Assembly: GCA_035647615.1 (NCBI GenBank)
Contig: DASRND010000037.1
Coordinates: forward strand, 1-64,000
Reading direction: 5' to 3'
Origin: Bacteroidales bacterium
Lineage (GTDB): Bacteria; Bacteroidota; Bacteroidia; Bacteroidales; 4484-276
DNA: 64,000 nucleotides
Position 1 is the first letter of the stretch, and each line of letters starts with the position of its first letter. The position numbers and the translations under genes were made by a program. Shown here piece after piece: positions 35,830 to 44,892 of the stretch. A model generated the notes under the pieces. The model saw only the letters and a list, made by a program, of their open reading frames with translations. It searched no databases and had not been told where the DNA came from.

Positions 35830-37968
35830 CTAATCTTCGTCAGCAGCCTGCTCTTCGTATTCTTTGAGCAGCTGGGTTTGCACGTCTCCAGGCACCTGAG
35901 CGTACTCGGCAAATTTGAGCGAGTACATGGCGCGGCCGGAAGTGATAGAACTCAACGAGGTAGAGTAGCGGTTCATCTCGGCCAATGGCACACGGGCTTT
36001 TATCTTCTGATAATTACCTTCGCTGTCCATGCCCATGATTACCGAGCGGCGTCCCTGCAGGTCGGTCATCACGTCGCCCATCTTTTCTGCAGGAACGGTA
36101 ACTTCCACATCATAGATCGGCTCGAGAATTTTCGGACCTGCGTTTTTAAAGGCTTCGCGGAAAGCATTGCGTGAAGCAAGTTTAAATGAAATCTCATTAG
36201 AGTCTACCGGGTGCATCTTGCCATCATAAATATACACCACGATGTCGCGGGCATAAGAGCCGGTGAGGGGACCGTTTTCCATTTTTTCCATGAGACCTTT
36301 CATAATGGCAGGCAAAAAGCGCGCGTCGATGGCACCGCCTACGATACTATTGATCATCAGCAGCTTGCCACCCCACTCCAGTTTCACCTCGTCGGTGCCG
36401 CGAACCGGGAACTCGGTTGTAAAAGTCATGCCCTCGGTGTAGGGTTCTATCATCATGTGCACCTCACCAAACTGCCCGGAACCACCCGATTGTTTTTTGT
36501 GGCGGTAGGTAGCTTTGGCGCTCTTGGTGATAGTTTCGCGGTAAGCAATTCTGGGTGTAATGTATTCGAATGGGATTTTTTCGAGGTTCTCCACGCTCCA
36601 CTTGATAAGATTCAGGTGCAGCTCGCCCATGCCACCTGCGATGAGCTGGCGCAGCTCCCTGCTGTATTTAATGGTAAAGGTTTTGTCGACCTTACGCATT
36701 TCGTTGAGGACAGCATTTAGTTTCTCGTCGTCGGCGGTGTTGACAGCTTTTATTGCCATGGTCATCTTGGGATCGGGAAACTCTATGGGTTCGATGATTT
36801 CGTTGGCGTTTTTGGAAAAATTGAGCGTTTCGTTGGTCGCAGTATTTTTGAGTTTGATGGTAGCACCAATGTCGCCGGAAGAGATTTTAGAAATCTTTTC
36901 ACGTGTTTTGCGGCCAGCCATAATGAAGAGCTGCGAGAGGCGCTCTTTGGTATCGTTGTTAGCGTTGATCATGTCGGTGCCTTCGTTGAGCTCACCGTTA
37001 CAAACTTTAAAGAACGACACCTCGCCCAGATGCGATTCGATTACGGTTTTGAAAACAAAAAGTGAAACGGGTTCTTTGGGATCACATTTCAGCTCAGTGC
37101 CTTTGGTGGTTTTTACCGGGGGCATCTCGTTGGGTGCCGGTGCCGAATTATTGATAAACTCCATCAGGCGGCTCACGCCCATATTGTGTTTGGCGTTGAT
37201 GCAAAACACCGGAAACATTCCTCTGCTAACGAGGCCTTTTTTGATGCCTTTAATCATCTCCTCTTCGGTGAGAGTACCGTTTTCAAAAAATATCTCCATG
37301 AGTGCTTCTTCGCTCTCTGCAGCTTTTTCGATCAGCTCGGCTTGCAGCCCTTCGGCTTTCTCTTTTTCGCTCTCGGGGATGTCGAACTCCTGGGGAGCGC
37401 CACCGTCTTCAGGAAACTTGAAGAGTTTCATTTTTAGCAGGTCGATCACCTGATTGAAACCTAAACCGGGATTCACAGGATATTGACAAACAGTAATATT
37501 GCCGCCAAACTGTGCGTGTAGCTGCCGGATAGTTTCGTCGAAGTTGGATTTCTCGTGCTCCAGATGGTTGATGGCGAAGATCACGGGAGTATTGTTACGT
37601 GAGGTATATCTCCAGCTAATTTCGGCTCCTACCTCCACACCGTTTTGCGCATTGATCACCATCACACCCGTGTCGGCTACTTTGAGTGCCGAGATTACCT
37701 CGCCCACAAAATCGTCGAAGCCAGGGGTATCGATGATGTTAATTTTTTTGCCGCCAAACTCGGCGTACAATACTGTGGAAGAGACGGAGTTTTCGCGTTC
37801 GTGTTCTATTTCGCGGTAGTCGGAAACGGTGTTTTTGTCGTCAACGCTTCCTCTTCTGTTTATCAGTCCTCCCTCGAAAATCATGCTTTCGGCAAGTGTG
37901 GTTTTTCCGGACTTGGCGCCGCCAACGAGCGCAATGTTCCGGATTTCGTTAGTTTGATATATTTTCAT
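35830..37968 (-). CDS. EF-G paralogue (EF-G2 type) with degenerate G domain
   Basis: 712 residues with all five EF-G domains in order (domain IV visible as QSGGSGQFGEVHMMIEPY). The G domain differs from housekeeping EF-G. G1 is GGAKSGKTT (16-24) where canonical EF-G has AHIDAGKTT. The switch I segment EREN-SVSST lacks the usual RGITI. G3 reads DTPGFDDF (80-87) with Phe84 in the place of the catalytic His. G4 is NHLE (134-137) in place of NKxD. Known Bacteroidota EF-G2 proteins are reported to support translocation with little or no GTPase activity; I infer the same here. The protein acts in the cytosol on the ribosome. Monocistronic, with its own -7 box and terminator. Confidence 0.88.
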   Translation of the reverse strand: MKIYQTNEIRNIALVGGAKSGKTTLAESMIFEGGLINRRGSVDDKNTVSDYREIEHERENSVSSTVLYAEFGGKKINIIDTPGFDDFVGEVISALKVADTGVMVINAQNGVEVGAEISWRYTSRNNTPVIFAINHLEHEKSNFDETIRQLHAQFGGNITVCQYPVNPGLGFNQVIDLLKMKLFKFPEDGGAPQEFDIPESEKEKAEGLQAELIEKAAESEEALMEIFFENGTLTEEEMIKGIKKGLVSRGMFPVFCINAKHNMGVSRLMEFINNSAPAPNEMPPVKTTKGTELKCDPKEPVSLFVFKTVIESHLGEVSFFKVCNGELNEGTDMINANNDTKERLSQLFIMAGRKTREKISKISSGDIGATIKLKNTATNETLNFSKNANEIIEPIEFPDPKMTMAIKAVNTADDEKLNAVLNEMRKVDKTFTIKYSRELRQLIAGGMGELHLNLIKWSVENLEKIPFEYITPRIAYRETITKSAKATYRHKKQSGGSGQFGEVHMMIEPYTEGMTFTTEFPVRGTDEVKLEWGGKLLMINSIVGGAIDARFLPAIMKGLMEKMENGPLTGSYARDIVVYIYDGKMHPVDSNEISFKLASRNAFREAFKNAGPKILEPIYDVEVTVPAEKMGDVMTDLQGRRSVIMGMDSEGNYQKIKARVPLAEMNRYSTSLSSITSGRAMYSLKFAEYAQVPGDVQTQLLKEYEEQAADED

Positions 37969-38032
37969 ATTATCCGATCAAAAAAAGTGTAAATATTAAA
38001 AAGCCAGTGTCTTTCATATTTTTAAAGGGCAG

Positions 38033-38040
38033 CAAAAATA
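38033..38040 (-). promoter_or_regulatory. -7 box TATTTTTG upstream of the EF-G paralogue
   Basis: A consensus -7 element on the minus strand, 65 nt before the ATG. The stretch 37969-38476 holds this, the asnS -7 box and nothing else I can support. Confidence 0.4.
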
Positions 38041-38442
38041 TAAAAAACTGATTAATAACGCGAAAATGTTTGATGATAAATCAAAAGAATGTTTTGGCTG
38101 CTGCTGATTTTCAGTCAAAAGAAATCATTTTAAATTACAACTTTAGCATTGCTTGTGGTGGATGGAAGGATAGAAGCAAGCTGTTTTGATGAAGGCGATT
38201 GTTCTTTTTTTCGCGAGAGCGAAGAGCTTAAGCATCCAAAGAAAGAATCGATTTCTGATGTGTATTCCTCTAAAAACCGATCCAGGGATGGTAAACTTCT
38301 ACGTAGTTTTATTTGTAATGCACAGCATTGTGGCTTTTTGAATTTGATGAGAAGTATGAAGAATCAACATCTTACGGATCACCGTCAGCCTAACATTCCC
38401 GCATTTATTTGGGCAGAAGATGGCGGATCAGGATAAAGTGTT

Positions 38443-38450
38443 TATTTTTG
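38443..38450 (+). promoter_or_regulatory. -7 box TATTTTTG upstream of asnS
   Basis: A consensus element 26 nt before the asnS ATG, with no convincing -33 partner. Confidence 0.45.
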
Positions 38451-38476
38451 CACCTTTCTAAATAAGAATTATTTTT

Positions 38477-39877
38477 ATGACAAATTCGATCAAAAGAACG
38501 ATGGTTGCGGCTTTGCTGCACGACACCGACTACGACCGCCAGGTGAATGTTAAAGGATGGGTGCGTTCCCATCGCGGAAGCGGAAAAATTGCATTTATCG
38601 CCCTCAACGACGGCTCCACCATAAACAGCATACAAGTGGTAGTAGATGTAAATACATTTGATAAAGAGATGCTGAAAAAGGTTACCAACGGATCAGGCAT
38701 TTCCGTAACCGGGAAGCTGGTGCAGTCGATGGGCAAAGGACAAAATAACGAGATACAAGCCACCGAAATAGTGCTTTATGGCACCGCAGATCCGGAGACT
38801 TATCCGCTGCAGCGCAAAGGGCATTCCATGGAGTTTTTGCGCGACATAGCGCATTTGCGGCCACGCACCAACACCTTTGGGGCGGTCCTTCGCATTCGCC
38901 ATGCGCTCTCTTTTGCCATCCATAAATATTTCAACGACCACGGCTTTTATTACCTGCATTCGCCCATCATCACCGGATCGGATGCCGAAGGTGCCGGCGA
39001 GATGTTTCGCGTTACCACGCTCGACCCAAAAAATCCGCCACTGAAAGAGGATGGCACCGTGAACTTTGCAGAAGATTTCTTTGGAAAGCATGCCAACCTC
39101 ACCGTTTCGGGACAGCTCGAGGCGGAGCTTGGCGCAATGGCACTGTCGCAGGTATATACTTTCGGGCCAACCTTTCGCGCCGAGAACTCAAACACCCCGC
39201 GCCATCTGGCAGAATTTTGGATGATAGAACCAGAAATTGCTTTTTATGATATCAACGACAACCAGGATCTGGCCGAAGACTTCCTGAAATATCTGGTGCA
39301 GTATGCGCTGGATAATTGCATCGACGACCTGACCTTCCTCAACAAGATGTTCGACGATGAGCTGATAGAAAGGCTGCGCGGAATTATCTCTGTTCCTTAC
39401 GAGCGCCTCACCTACACCCGTGCCGTAGAAATCCTGGAGCAGTGTGACCGTAAATTTGATTATCCGGTAAGCTGGGGTGTCGACCTACAAGCCGAACATG
39501 AGCGCTATCTGGTAGAGGAACATTTTAAAAAACCTGTCATCCTCACCGATTATCCGATAGAAATCAAGGCTTTTTATATGAAACAAAACGACGACGGGAA
39601 AACCGTTCGCGCCATGGATGTGCTTTTCCCCAAAATCGGTGAGATCATCGGCGGATCGCAAAGAGAAGAAAACCTGGAGAAACTCACCAAACGCATCCAT
39701 GAGCTGAACATACCCGAAGAAACCCTTTGGTGGTATATCGACACACGTCGCTATGGCACTGTTCCACACAGCGGCTTCGGACTGGGGTTTGAGCGGTTGG
39801 TGCTGTTTGTTACCGGCATGAAAAACATCCGCGACGTTATCCCATTTCCACGCACACCCAAACATGCAGAGTTTTAG
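38477..39877 (+). CDS. asnS: Asparaginyl-tRNA synthetase
   Basis: 466 residues, the standard bacterial length. It charges tRNA-Asn with asparagine in the cytosol. The N-terminal OB-fold anticodon-binding domain is seen in [25 protein letters not shown]. The class II catalytic core follows: motif 2 around [26 protein letters not shown] and motif 3 [38 protein letters not shown] and ILEQ separate AsnRS from the related AspRS, and [24 protein letters not shown] segment ([16 protein letters not shown]) is AsnRS-typical. It is followed 91 nt later by rpoN on the same strand. Confidence 0.95.
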   Translation: MTNSIKRTMVAALLHDTDYDRQVNVKGWVRSHRGSGKIAFIALNDGSTINSIQVVVDVNTFDKEMLKKVTNGSGISVTGKLVQSMGKGQNNEIQATEIVLYGTADPETYPLQRKGHSMEFLRDIAHLRPRTNTFGAVLRIRHALSFAIHKYFNDHGFYYLHSPIITGSDAEGAGEMFRVTTLDPKNPPLKEDGTVNFAEDFFGKHANLTVSGQLEAELGAMALSQVYTFGPTFRAENSNTPRHLAEFWMIEPEIAFYDINDNQDLAEDFLKYLVQYALDNCIDDLTFLNKMFDDELIERLRGIISVPYERLTYTRAVEILEQCDRKFDYPVSWGVDLQAEHERYLVEEHFKKPVILTDYPIEIKAFYMKQNDDGKTVRAMDVLFPKIGEIIGGSQREENLEKLTKRIHELNIPEETLWWYIDTRRYGTVPHSGFGLGFERLVLFVTGMKNIRDVIPFPRTPKHAEF

Positions 39878-39968
39878 TAAGTGTTTTTTAAAAAAGAAGT
39901 CTTATTTTAGCAGAAAATATCAGCGAAAGCTTATTAATAAATAACATACAGGAAATCGTAAAGGCATC

Positions 39969-41435
39969 ATGGGCAAACAGGGGTTAGTTCAGAAATTAAC
40001 ATTACAGCATCAGCTATCGCCACAGCAAATACTGCTGATGAAGCTGCTTCAGATTCCCTCTATTGCATTGGAGCAGCGCATAAAACAAGAGATCGAAGAA
40101 AATCCGGCACTCGACGAAAGCAGCGAGCTTGAAGACGAGTTGGAAGAACAGGAAGAGGAGTATGAAAATGAGATGGACAGCAAAGACAGCGACGAGTTTG
40201 ATCTGAGCGACTATCTGGGCGAAGACGACATCCCTTCTTACAAGCTCTCATCCAACAACACCAGCCGCGACGATGAACGTAAGGAGATTCCTTTCTCTTC
40301 AGGGCGTACCTTTCACGAAAACCTGACCACACAGCTTAGCATGCGCAACCTCGACGAGAAGCAGATGGTAATCGCCAAAACGATTATCGGCAACCTCGAC
40401 GACTCGGGATATCTGCAACGCGATCTTACCGCCATGGTCGACGACCTTGCTTTTACTCAAAACATAATAGCTACCGAGGCCGAGATAAGCGAAGTGCTGC
40501 AAATGATACAGGAACTCGACCCGGCAGGGATAGGCGCCCGCGACCTGCAGGAATGTCTGCTGATACAACTGCTCCGCAAGAAAAACGAAGAGCCCGACCG
40601 CGACCTGAAATTGCCCATCCTGCTTATCGAAGAATACTTCGACGAGTTTACCAAAAAGCATTACGACAGGATCCTGAAAAGGGCTAAAATTGAAGAGGAA
40701 GAACTCAAAGAGGCTCTCGACGAAATACTGAAGCTCAACCCCAAGCCAGGCAACTCTATGAACGAGGGCAGCAGGACAAGCCATTATATCTCGCCCGACT
40801 TTATCATCACCACCAACGACGGCGAACTGGAACTGACACTAAGCTCACGCAATGCGCCCGAAATACGCCTCAACCCTACCTACACCGAGATGATGAGGGG
40901 CTATGCTGCTGACAAAAGCAAGAAGACAAGTCAGCAAAAAGATGCGATCGTTTTTATGAAACGCAAGATCGACTCGGCGCGCTGGTTTATCGATGCCATC
41001 CGCCAGCGGCACAACACGCTCACCGTCACCATGACCGCTATCATGAACTATCAGAAGGAGTATTTCCTCACCGGCGACGAAACGCGCCTGCGCCCGATGA
41101 TCCTTAAAGATATTGCCGAAATCGTCAACCTCGACATCTCTACCATCTCACGTGTGGCCAACAGCAAATACGTACAGACGGCCTACGGCACTTTCCTGCT
41201 CAAGAGCTTCTTCTCAGAGTCGATGCAAACCGAATCGGGCGAAGAGGTGTCGACGCGGGAGATAAAAAAGATATTGCAGGACTGTGTAGATGCTGAAGAC
41301 AAATCGAATCCTATGACGGATGAGGAGGCCACCAGCCTTCTGAAAGAAAAAGGCTACAACATTGCCCGCCGCACCGTAGCCAAATACCGCCAGCAACTGA
41401 GCATCCCTGTGGCACGGCTACGCAAGGAGCTTTAG
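39969..41435 (+). CDS. rpoN: RNA polymerase sigma-54 factor
   Basis: 488 residues. Sigma-54 directs RNA polymerase to -24/-12 promoters and needs an AAA+ activator to open DNA. Region I (residues about 1-50) is the Gln- and Leu-rich activator-interaction segment (LVQKLTLQHQLSPQQILLMKLL). It is followed by an acidic region II (residues about 55-80, EEEYENEMDSKDSDEFDLSDY). The core-binding domain and the HTH (DIAEIVNLDISTISRVANSKYV) come next, and the RpoN box ARRTVAKYR lies near the C-terminus. A possible partner activator is encoded at 47344-48573. No TGGCAC-N5-TTGC site was found in intergenic regions here. Confidence 0.95.
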   Translation: MGKQGLVQKLTLQHQLSPQQILLMKLLQIPSIALEQRIKQEIEENPALDESSELEDELEEQEEEYENEMDSKDSDEFDLSDYLGEDDIPSYKLSSNNTSRDDERKEIPFSSGRTFHENLTTQLSMRNLDEKQMVIAKTIIGNLDDSGYLQRDLTAMVDDLAFTQNIIATEAEISEVLQMIQELDPAGIGARDLQECLLIQLLRKKNEEPDRDLKLPILLIEEYFDEFTKKHYDRILKRAKIEEEELKEALDEILKLNPKPGNSMNEGSRTSHYISPDFIITTNDGELELTLSSRNAPEIRLNPTYTEMMRGYAADKSKKTSQQKDAIVFMKRKIDSARWFIDAIRQRHNTLTVTMTAIMNYQKEYFLTGDETRLRPMILKDIAEIVNLDISTISRVANSKYVQTAYGTFLLKSFFSESMQTESGEEVSTREIKKILQDCVDAEDKSNPMTDEEATSLLKEKGYNIARRTVAKYRQQLSIPVARLRKEL

Positions 41436-41529
41436 CTAAAATAATCGGAAAACTTACGCAAAAATATAATCTATGAAATGCGTCTTGAGCTTTCTCAGGG
41501 GCAGGAACTCTAAAGACAAGAACATTACA

Positions 41530-42927
41530 TCAGGGAATTAACCGATACCGCACTTCATTCCGCTGCGGATCGTACCAGACCAAATGCTTGTAATCGGCAA
41601 AAGCCAGAGTTATATTCGCATCATCCATATCCTCTAATTTTTCTGTGGTGTAAATTCCGCGTTCCACAGCTCCTAAAAACCATCCCTGATCCGGTTTGGT
41701 ATAAAGAAACCTGCAAGCATTGTTTTGGATAATTACATCGGTAATGGCGAGATCATATTCGGCACGGAGTTTTTCAAGATTGATTTCCAACCTTGAGGTT
41801 TCGATGGGGAGTGAGAAAACCGAATCGTTGTGAAGATCGATAACTTCGCTTGCAAACTGGTCGAAAATCAAGCCACGTGATGCTTTGGAAGATAAATAAT
41901 TGTAATACCTTCCGGATGTTTGATGAAATTTTGGAATACGATAATCGAGCAATCCGGAAAAAACCAAGGTATCGTTTTGATAAGAAAAATCGGCGAGGTA
42001 GCGCAAATCATCATCAGAATAATCTGTGTGCAAAAGAGCAATAACAAGGTTTTCCTGGTAATTTGCCATTATGGGGGCGCTGGCAGCAACAGTCCATTTT
42101 TCGGGTAGAGCGCTATCATCAATGTAAACCCACTGCAAATAATAGTCGTGTAGTTGAATGCTTGCAACAAAGAGTTTGGCCATCACACCCAGATTCCCAT
42201 TTTCCTGCATAAAAGCATAAGGAATCTGAACCAACACTCTGGCCTGCTGTGCATCAATACTTATGTATGATATTTCAGCTCTGGCTTTGCCTACCCTTTC
42301 GAGCAGCTCATAGTGCTCGTGATAATTTTGCATAAATTCACCGGTAGCATCAAAATATTTATAAAAATCAGGCACGTTGATGTTTTCAGGCGAAAAGTAA
42401 TAAAAGGTGTTGCCATTGTATAGAAGAACTTCCTGCATGGAACGGTTAAAAGCAACAAAGTTTTCATCGACAGCCGATAAAGTCACCTTGTCAAATGATA
42501 AAGTGTCGGGTAGTTTTATATCAGAATAATCATCCATCTCGCCATTGAGCAGCCCGAGGATGCTGTTGTAATTTCTGGCAAACTCTTTCATCGGGCACGA
42601 ATATACCAGAGCACCATCTTCCTCCAGATAAAACTGTGATGACTCTTCACCACCCAGCCGCTGATACAAACTATCTGATTGGATGATCGTATAGCGGTTT
42701 TTATCCACAGGATATTGCATCCGAAGGTACCGCAGGTAGCGGTGGTAATTGCCCGCGAAAACCAGCGTGACCTCAACATGCTCCACAAGTTTGTCTGTGT
42801 AAATCTGTGCAGCATAACATTTCAAACACTCATTGGTATTTATCTTGACGTAAGCTTTGGGTGTGGCATAAAGACTACCCATCAATCCCATGGCGACGAT
42901 TACAATAAAAAGATATTTTTTGTTCAT
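41530..42927 (-). CDS. Hypothetical secreted protein with N-terminal CxxC
   Basis: 465 residues. A hydrophobic signal peptide (residues about 1-21) ends at YATPKAY. Just after it a CLKC motif (C34, C37) is found, with YTIIQSDSLYQRLGG and a Cys in VYSCPMKEF further on. The pattern CLKCYAAQIY resembles thiol-redox segments, but no complete thioredoxin fold is evident. From about residue 150 the text shows repeated strands with YNGNTFYYFSPEN, HYELLERVGKARAE and DYYLQWVYIDD, as in a beta-propeller such as the '6-bladed/BF3164-like' proteins of Bacteroidota. I do not recognise a function. The -7 box TAGTTTTG lies 5 nt before its ATG. It is convergent with rpoN. Confidence 0.65.
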   Translation of the reverse strand: MNKKYLFIVIVAMGLMGSLYATPKAYVKINTNECLKCYAAQIYTDKLVEHVEVTLVFAGNYHRYLRYLRMQYPVDKNRYTIIQSDSLYQRLGGEESSQFYLEEDGALVYSCPMKEFARNYNSILGLLNGEMDDYSDIKLPDTLSFDKVTLSAVDENFVAFNRSMQEVLLYNGNTFYYFSPENINVPDFYKYFDATGEFMQNYHEHYELLERVGKARAEISYISIDAQQARVLVQIPYAFMQENGNLGVMAKLFVASIQLHDYYLQWVYIDDSALPEKWTVAASAPIMANYQENLVIALLHTDYSDDDLRYLADFSYQNDTLVFSGLLDYRIPKFHQTSGRYYNYLSSKASRGLIFDQFASEVIDLHNDSVFSLPIETSRLEINLEKLRAEYDLAITDVIIQNNACRFLYTKPDQGWFLGAVERGIYTTEKLEDMDDANITLAFADYKHLVWYDPQRNEVRYRLIP

Positions 42928-42931
42928 ATCA

Positions 42932-42939
42932 CAAAACTA
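42932..42939 (-). promoter_or_regulatory. -7 box TAGTTTTG abutting the start of 41530-42927
   Basis: A consensus -7 element on the minus strand whose edge is 5 nt from the ATG, implying a leaderless or nearly leaderless transcript. Confidence 0.45.
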
Positions 42940-43061
42940 TAAAAATAAAATCACACGGCTGCCGAATAAAAGAAGTACTACTTTCGCACAAATGTTTTTA
43001 GAAATCAAAACCACTCACTGAGACCAGCCGGACGCCAGGAAATAACCAGAAGCTTTTTTAC

Positions 43062-43670
43062 ATGGAACAACGTATTGCCACCATCATCTCACGGGCATTC
43101 CACCCACTGATCATCACCAGCTATTTTCTGATAATCACCCTCAACCTGCAGTTTCATTTTGCCACCGCCTTGCCCGAAAAGGCGCGCTGGATGATCCTGG
43201 GTCTTGCGGTCATCACCACTTTTGTGGTTCCTGTTCTGCTCATCCACATCGGCAAAATACTGCTCCGCCAACTTGCCCCCCTTCACCCGCGTCTGGCGGA
43301 TGTGCCCGCGCTGATTGCAACCATTGCGATGTATTATTTTGCTTACCGCTTATTCGATCAGATACAGCTTTCGCCGATCTTTAATTTGTTTGTGCTGGGG
43401 ATGGCCTCGTTGTCGGTGCTACTGCTCATCTTATTAATGCTGAGCAACGTGAGCGTCTATGCCACAGGCGCCGGAGCGCTGACGGGCGCCTTCATTGGTT
43501 TGCAAATTGGGCTGGGCATCAACTTGTTGTTTTTTATTTTCCTATCTCTCATCATCGGCGGACTGGTAGGCTTTTCGCGTTTAAAGCTCGAAACCCACCG
43601 ACCTGCTGAGATCTATATTGGTTACCTTCTGGGGCTGGGCGTAATGCTGGCGCACTATCTCTTTTTGTAA
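43062..43670 (+). CDS. Hypothetical integral membrane protein, about 6 TM segments
   Basis: 202 residues, ATG 43062. Hydrophobic segments at about 14-32, 43-65, 80-96, 105-128, 132-152, 155-172 and 184-200 suggest six or seven membrane helices, with short polar loops and a basic loop (KILLRQLAPLHPRL). No conserved phosphatase or transporter motifs can be pointed out, although the N-terminal FHPLIITSYF is found in some PAP2-like membrane proteins. Probably in the cytoplasmic membrane. Function not recognised. It stands alone upstream of the convergent gap operon. Confidence 0.7.
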   Translation: MEQRIATIISRAFHPLIITSYFLIITLNLQFHFATALPEKARWMILGLAVITTFVVPVLLIHIGKILLRQLAPLHPRLADVPALIATIAMYYFAYRLFDQIQLSPIFNLFVLGMASLSVLLLILLMLSNVSVYATGAGALTGAFIGLQIGLGINLLFFIFLSLIIGGLVGFSRLKLETHRPAEIYIGYLLGLGVMLAHYLFL

Positions 43671-43747
43671 ATAATCTGTTCGCAGAACCTTCCCGGTAGA
43701 TTTCCAGGGATTTTATATTTTTATTTACTAGTTCCTTTAGGGAAGCT

Positions 43748-43775
43748 GGCTTCGACAAGCTCAGCCACCGCATCC
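43748..43775 (+). repeat. Family C fragment
   Basis: GGCTTCGACAAGCTCAGCCA followed by CCGCATC matches one arm of the 23-bp inverted repeat at 8321-8343. The second arm is absent. Confidence 0.55.
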
Positions 43776-43817
43776 ACCGCAGCCAGCGCAGGGCAAGCTT
43801 TATTTAATATTCATAAA

Positions 43818-43853
43818 AAAACGGGAGACAAATCTGATTGCCTCCCGTTTTCA
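43818..43853. terminator. Intrinsic terminator at the end of the gap operon
   Basis: AAAACGGGAG (43818-43827) pairs with CTCCCGTTTT (43842-43851), flanked by A and T runs that serve either strand. Confidence 0.9.
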
Positions 43854-43884
43854 CATTTTAATAAACGGCAATGCCGCTGTATGA

Positions 43885-44892
43885 TTATTTGAACTTTTTC
43901 AGCATACAGATCAGGTCGACTACGCGGTTGGAGTAGCCCCATTCGTTGTCGTACCAGTTGAGAGTTTTGATATAGCGTTTGCCAAGTACTTTGGTGTATT
44001 CGGCGTCGTAGATTGACGAATAGGAGTTGCCGACGATGTCGGTGGAAACGAGATTTTCTTCGCTGTACGAAAGGATGTTTTTCATCTTTTCGCTCGAAGC
44101 TGCCAGGCGCACGGCGGCATTTACGTCAGCTACGGTGACGTCGCGCTCTACTTCCACAAACAAATCTACTACCGAACCATCGGGCACAGGAACGCGCGAA
44201 GCCATGCCATCGAGTTTGCCGGCAAGCTTGGGGATTACCATTCCTACGGCGCGTGCAGCACCGGTGGTGGTGGGGATAATGTTTTCGGCAGCGGCACGGC
44301 CACGACGCCAGTCTTTGTGAGGCACGTCGGCCAGACGCTGGTCATTAGTGTATGCGTGGGTGGTGGTCATCAGTCCTTCGACAATACCAAAAGCGTCGTC
44401 AAGCACTTTGGCCATCGGGGCCAGGCAGTTGGTGGTGCAGCTTGCATTGGAAATGATGCGATGTTCGGGCTGAAGCACTTCATCATTCACTCCAACAACA
44501 ATGGTGGCATCTATCTCATCTTTGGCAGGCACAGTAAGGATGATCCATCTGGCGCCAGCATCCAGATGTGGCTGCAGCGATGCGCGGTCGCGGAAAATAC
44601 CGGTAGATTCTACTACCACGTCTACCCCCAGTTCTTTCCATGGATATTTGGCGGGATCTTTTATCGTGAGCATCTTTACCCGTTCTTCGGGTGTTACCAG
44701 ATAGTCGCCTTCCATATGCACCGACTGGCCAAAACCACTCATCACCGTGTCGTATTTGAGCAGATAAGTGAGCACTTTGTCGTCGTACAGGTCGTTGATG
44801 GCAACAACATCAATATCAGGATCGGCATTCAGAATTCTAAATACTGAACGTCCTATGCGCCCAAAACCATTAATGGCTACTTTCATTTTCAT
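43885..44892 (-). CDS. gap: Glyceraldehyde-3-phosphate dehydrogenase, type I (operon copy)
   Basis: 335 residues. A complete GAPDH: INGFGRIGR, Asp34 in VAIND, Cys152 in SNASCTTN, a His in HAYTNDQ, RGRAAAENIIPTTTGAARA for the phosphate loop, GMASRVPVPDGS with the phosphate-binding Arg, and YDNEWGYSNR at the C-terminus. It should catalyse the NAD+-linked step of glycolysis and gluconeogenesis as a cytosolic tetramer. Its start codon overlaps the stop of the upstream GAPDH-like gene by 4 nt (ATGA), which suggests coupled translation from one mRNA. The pairing with a divergent paralogue makes mixed tetramers an inference worth testing. Confidence 0.95.
   Translation of the reverse strand: MKMKVAINGFGRIGRSVFRILNADPDIDVVAINDLYDDKVLTYLLKYDTVMSGFGQSVHMEGDYLVTPEERVKMLTIKDPAKYPWKELGVDVVVESTGIFRDRASLQPHLDAGARWIILTVPAKDEIDATIVVGVNDEVLQPEHRIISNASCTTNCLAPMAKVLDDAFGIVEGLMTTTHAYTNDQRLADVPHKDWRRGRAAAENIIPTTTGAARAVGMVIPKLAGKLDGMASRVPVPDGSVVDLFVEVERDVTVADVNAAVRLAASSEKMKNILSYSEENLVSTDIVGNSYSSIYDAEYTKVLGKRYIKTLNWYDNEWGYSNRVVDLICMLKKFK

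Noticed and set aside
38149..38436. 95-aa ORF between the EF-G paralogue and asnS
   Set aside because: No recognisable domain, no signal or ribosome site, a mixed composition unlike its neighbours, and the asnS promoter overlaps the ORF's end.
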